A DNA stretch of 64,000 bases from Bacteroidia bacterium (GTDB lineage: Bacteria > Bacteroidota > Bacteroidia > SXHM01), in the NCBI GenBank assembly GCA_022072225.1, contig JAJVIC010000009.1, positions 775,746 through 839,745 on the forward strand, in the 5' to 3' direction. Position 1 is the stretch's first letter; each line of letters starts with the position of its first letter. The translations under genes were made by a program, and so were the position numbers. A model generated the notes under the pieces. That model was not told where the DNA came from, searched no databases, and worked only from the letters and a program-made list of their open reading frames with translations. This document shows, piece after piece, positions 62,369-64,000 of this stretch.

Positions 62369-63574
62369 ATGGCTCAGCGTATTGCTATTACAGGGCTTGG
62401 AATTATTTCTGCTATTGGTGACAATGTGCAGCAAAACCTGTCATCGCTTCGTACAAAAAAATCGGGCATAGGTTCTATTCAATACCTGCAAACGATTCAC
62501 AAAGAACTTCCTATTGCAGAGGTAAAACACAGCGATGCAGAGTTGCTGAAACTTGCCGGAATAAAAGAAGATTCCGGCTATACACGCACCGCGCTTCTAG
62601 GTATGATTGCCGCAAGGGAAGCTTTTGAAAATTCGGGAGGAAATAATAACGGAGGCAAAAGAACCGCACTTATTTCGGCTACCACTGTTGGCGGAATGGG
62701 CAGCACCGAAAAATTTTACCTCGATTACATAGACCTGAGCAAATCGGGTGATTTTGAAAAATATGTAGATGCCCACGACTGTGGCGACAGTGCAGAAAAA
62801 ATTGCCGACAGCCTCGGCATAAAGGATTTCATTACATCCATTAACACCGCTTGCTCATCGTCTGCAAACGCGCTAATGCTTGGTGCTCGTTTAATAAGAC
62901 ATGGAATTGTGGACAGAGTAGTGGCAGGCGGAGTTGACCCGCTCACCAAATTCACCATTAACGGTTTTAATACGCTTATGATTTTGGATAAAGAGTATTG
63001 CAAACCTTTTGATAAAAACCGCACAGGACTTACACTTGGTGAAGGTGCAGGTTTTGTAGTTTTGGAAAAGTTGGAAGATGCTCAACGTGAAAGCAAAACA
63101 GTTTACTGCGAACTTGCAGGTTATGCCAATACTTGCGATGCCTATCATCAAACAGCTTCTTCGCCCGAAGGAACAGGAGCATTTCTTTCTATGAGCAAGG
63201 CTCTTGCACTCAGCGGTCTGAAACCCGAAAATATTGATTATGTGAATGTACACGGAACGGCAACCCAAATAAATGATTTAAGTGAAGGTAACGCCATGAT
63301 TCGGCTTTTTGAAGGTAATGTTCCGAAGTTCAGTTCTACAAAAAGTTATACCGGACATACACTGGGCGCAGCCGGTGGTATTGAAGCAGTTTTTTCTGCG
63401 CTTGCCATTCATCACAATATTATTTTCCCAAATCTTAATTTCAGTGAAAAAATGGAAGAGTTTAATTTGGTTCCGGTAACTGAAGTGATAGAAAATGCAG
63501 GAGTGAAAAATGTGCTTTCCAATTCATTCGGTTTTGGCGGAAATAATACTTCATTGGTTTTTTCAAAAATATGA
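62369..63574 (+). CDS. Beta-ketoacyl-ACP synthase
   Basis: 401 residues, thiolase fold. Active-site C162 (NTACSSSANALMLG), H295 (NVHGTATQIND), H330 (YTGHTLGAAGG). Complete KASII-type triad. Immediately downstream of the ACP, and its stop overlaps the ATG of the next gene by 4 nt. Likely the elongating ketosynthase of the flexirubin/aryl-polyene pathway. Confidence 0.93.
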   Translation: MAQRIAITGLGIISAIGDNVQQNLSSLRTKKSGIGSIQYLQTIHKELPIAEVKHSDAELLKLAGIKEDSGYTRTALLGMIAAREAFENSGGNNNGGKRTALISATTVGGMGSTEKFYLDYIDLSKSGDFEKYVDAHDCGDSAEKIADSLGIKDFITSINTACSSSANALMLGARLIRHGIVDRVVAGGVDPLTKFTINGFNTLMILDKEYCKPFDKNRTGLTLGEGAGFVVLEKLEDAQRESKTVYCELAGYANTCDAYHQTASSPEGTGAFLSMSKALALSGLKPENIDYVNVHGTATQINDLSEGNAMIRLFEGNVPKFSSTKSYTGHTLGAAGGIEAVFSALAIHHNIIFPNLNFSEKMEEFNLVPVTEVIENAGVKNVLSNSFGFGGNNTSLVFSKI

Positions 63575-64000
63575 AGGCATATATCAGAGGCATAGGAAAT
63601 ATTTCACCGCAGAAAACTTTTACCAAAGAGGAGTTTCTGGAGAATGTTGTTTCCTATAACAATAACAATATGCTCTTTTGTATTGATCCGGTTTATAAAG
63701 AATACATCAACCCTTTGCAATTGCGAAGAATGAGCCGCACGTTGCGCATGGGCGTTACAGCAGCTAAAATCTGTTTACAGGATTCGGGAGTTGAAATGCC
63801 CGATGCAGTTATTACAGGAACCGGTTTCGGGTGTATTGAAGACACCGAAAAATTTCTTCTTGCTCTTTTGCATAACAATGAACAACAACTGACACCTACA
63901 GCTTTTATGCAAAGCACCCACAATACAATCAGCGGGCAGGTTGCAATAATGCTGAAGTGTAAAGAATACAACAGCACGTATGTTAATCGCGGTTTTTCGT
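63571..64000 (+). CDS. Ketosynthase N-terminal-like protein, 3' end cut by window edge
   Basis: 143 residues visible, starting MKAYIRGIGNISPQKTF and running open to the right edge. KS N-terminal features (LRRMSRTLRMGVTAAKICLQ, DAVITGTGFGCIEDTEKF, PTAFMQSTHNTISGQVAI). The visible sequence ends at NRGFS, the position where active ketosynthases have NTACS; Cys is replaced by Phe. It is likely a chain-length-factor-like or decarboxylase-inactive partner, as in flexirubin loci. Confidence 0.8.
   Translation, partial: MKAYIRGIGNISPQKTFTKEEFLENVVSYNNNNMLFCIDPVYKEYINPLQLRRMSRTLRMGVTAAKICLQDSGVEMPDAVITGTGFGCIEDTEKFLLALLHNNEQQLTPTAFMQSTHNTISGQVAIMLKCKEYNSTYVNRGFS

Noticed and set aside
1-64000. Prophage, IS element or integrative element boundaries
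   Set aside because: No transposase, integrase, terminase or conjugation gene seen on either strand; the only insertion-like trace is the TA pair at nupC.

Overview
The window looks like chromosomal DNA of a free-living member of the Bacteroidota (Flavobacteriales/Chitinophagales-like; the exact lineage cannot be read from the sequence). Evidence: C-terminal type IX secretion (T9SS) sorting domains on three secreted proteins, several TAnnTTTG promoter elements, TPR-PD40-OmpA envelope proteins of the PorE type, a TonB receptor with a CarboxypepD_reg-like N-terminus, a ribosomal protein S16 with a long Ala/Glu tail, and the start of a flexirubin/aryl-polyene type ketosynthase cluster. No rRNA, tRNA, IS element, integrase, phage gene or CRISPR array was seen.

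Layout. 1-1.6 kb: 3' part of a DEAD-box RNA helicase. 1.6-5.3 kb (-): two glycosyltransferases, one fused to a WbpG-type N-acetyl-sugar amidotransferase. 5.4-8.5 kb (-): DCC thiol-oxidoreductase-like protein and a large FG-GAP T9SS protein. 8.6-13.4 kb (+): secreted PhoD-type phosphatase, SiaB-like protein, amino acid permease, DUF4920 lipoprotein. 13.4-14.0 kb: gene-free, with an exact 42-bp-period palindromic array. 14.0-18.5 kb (-): PIN-domain toxin/antitoxin inserted at the 3' end of nupC, then nupC, a bifunctional nuclease, etfA and etfB. 18.6-21.1 kb (-): GH13 glucosidase and ceramidase-like membrane protein. 21.1-30.3 kb: envelope and housekeeping genes (kdtA, murB, a sodium:solute symporter, recR, GT2, 2-oxoacid dehydrogenase E2). 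30.4-43.5 kb (+): five large envelope proteins in a row, four TPR-PD40 proteins (two with OmpA domains) and one giant EAK-rich coiled-coil protein with a four-fold repeat. 43.5-47 kb: exonuclease, FAH hydrolase, tRNA methyltransferase, rimM, rpsP. 47-55 kb (+): a GNAT-like protein, then a tight nucleotide-sugar operon (acetyltransferase, two dehydrogenases, three epimerase/dehydratases, CpsB-like phosphatase). 55-59.6 kb: ruvC, a T9SS protein, a TonB receptor and a CxxCH lipoprotein. 59.6-64 kb (+): a 41-bp tandem repeat, then thioesterase, ketosynthases and ACP running off the right edge.

How the genes fit together. Much of the window builds the cell envelope: KdtA and MurB for LPS core and peptidoglycan, the 48-55 kb operon for activated amino- and uronic-acid sugars, the 1.6-5.3 kb pair for glycan assembly and amidation, and the 30-43 kb cluster for an outer-membrane/periplasm-spanning assembly probably linked to T9SS or surface motility. 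A recurring theme is short repeat families (CACAGATT dyads, CTCCCC hairpins, GTCCACAGT-type and CAATTATCAATT-type repeats). They sit between genes and also inside reading frames, where they encode signal-peptide cores and interdomain linkers.
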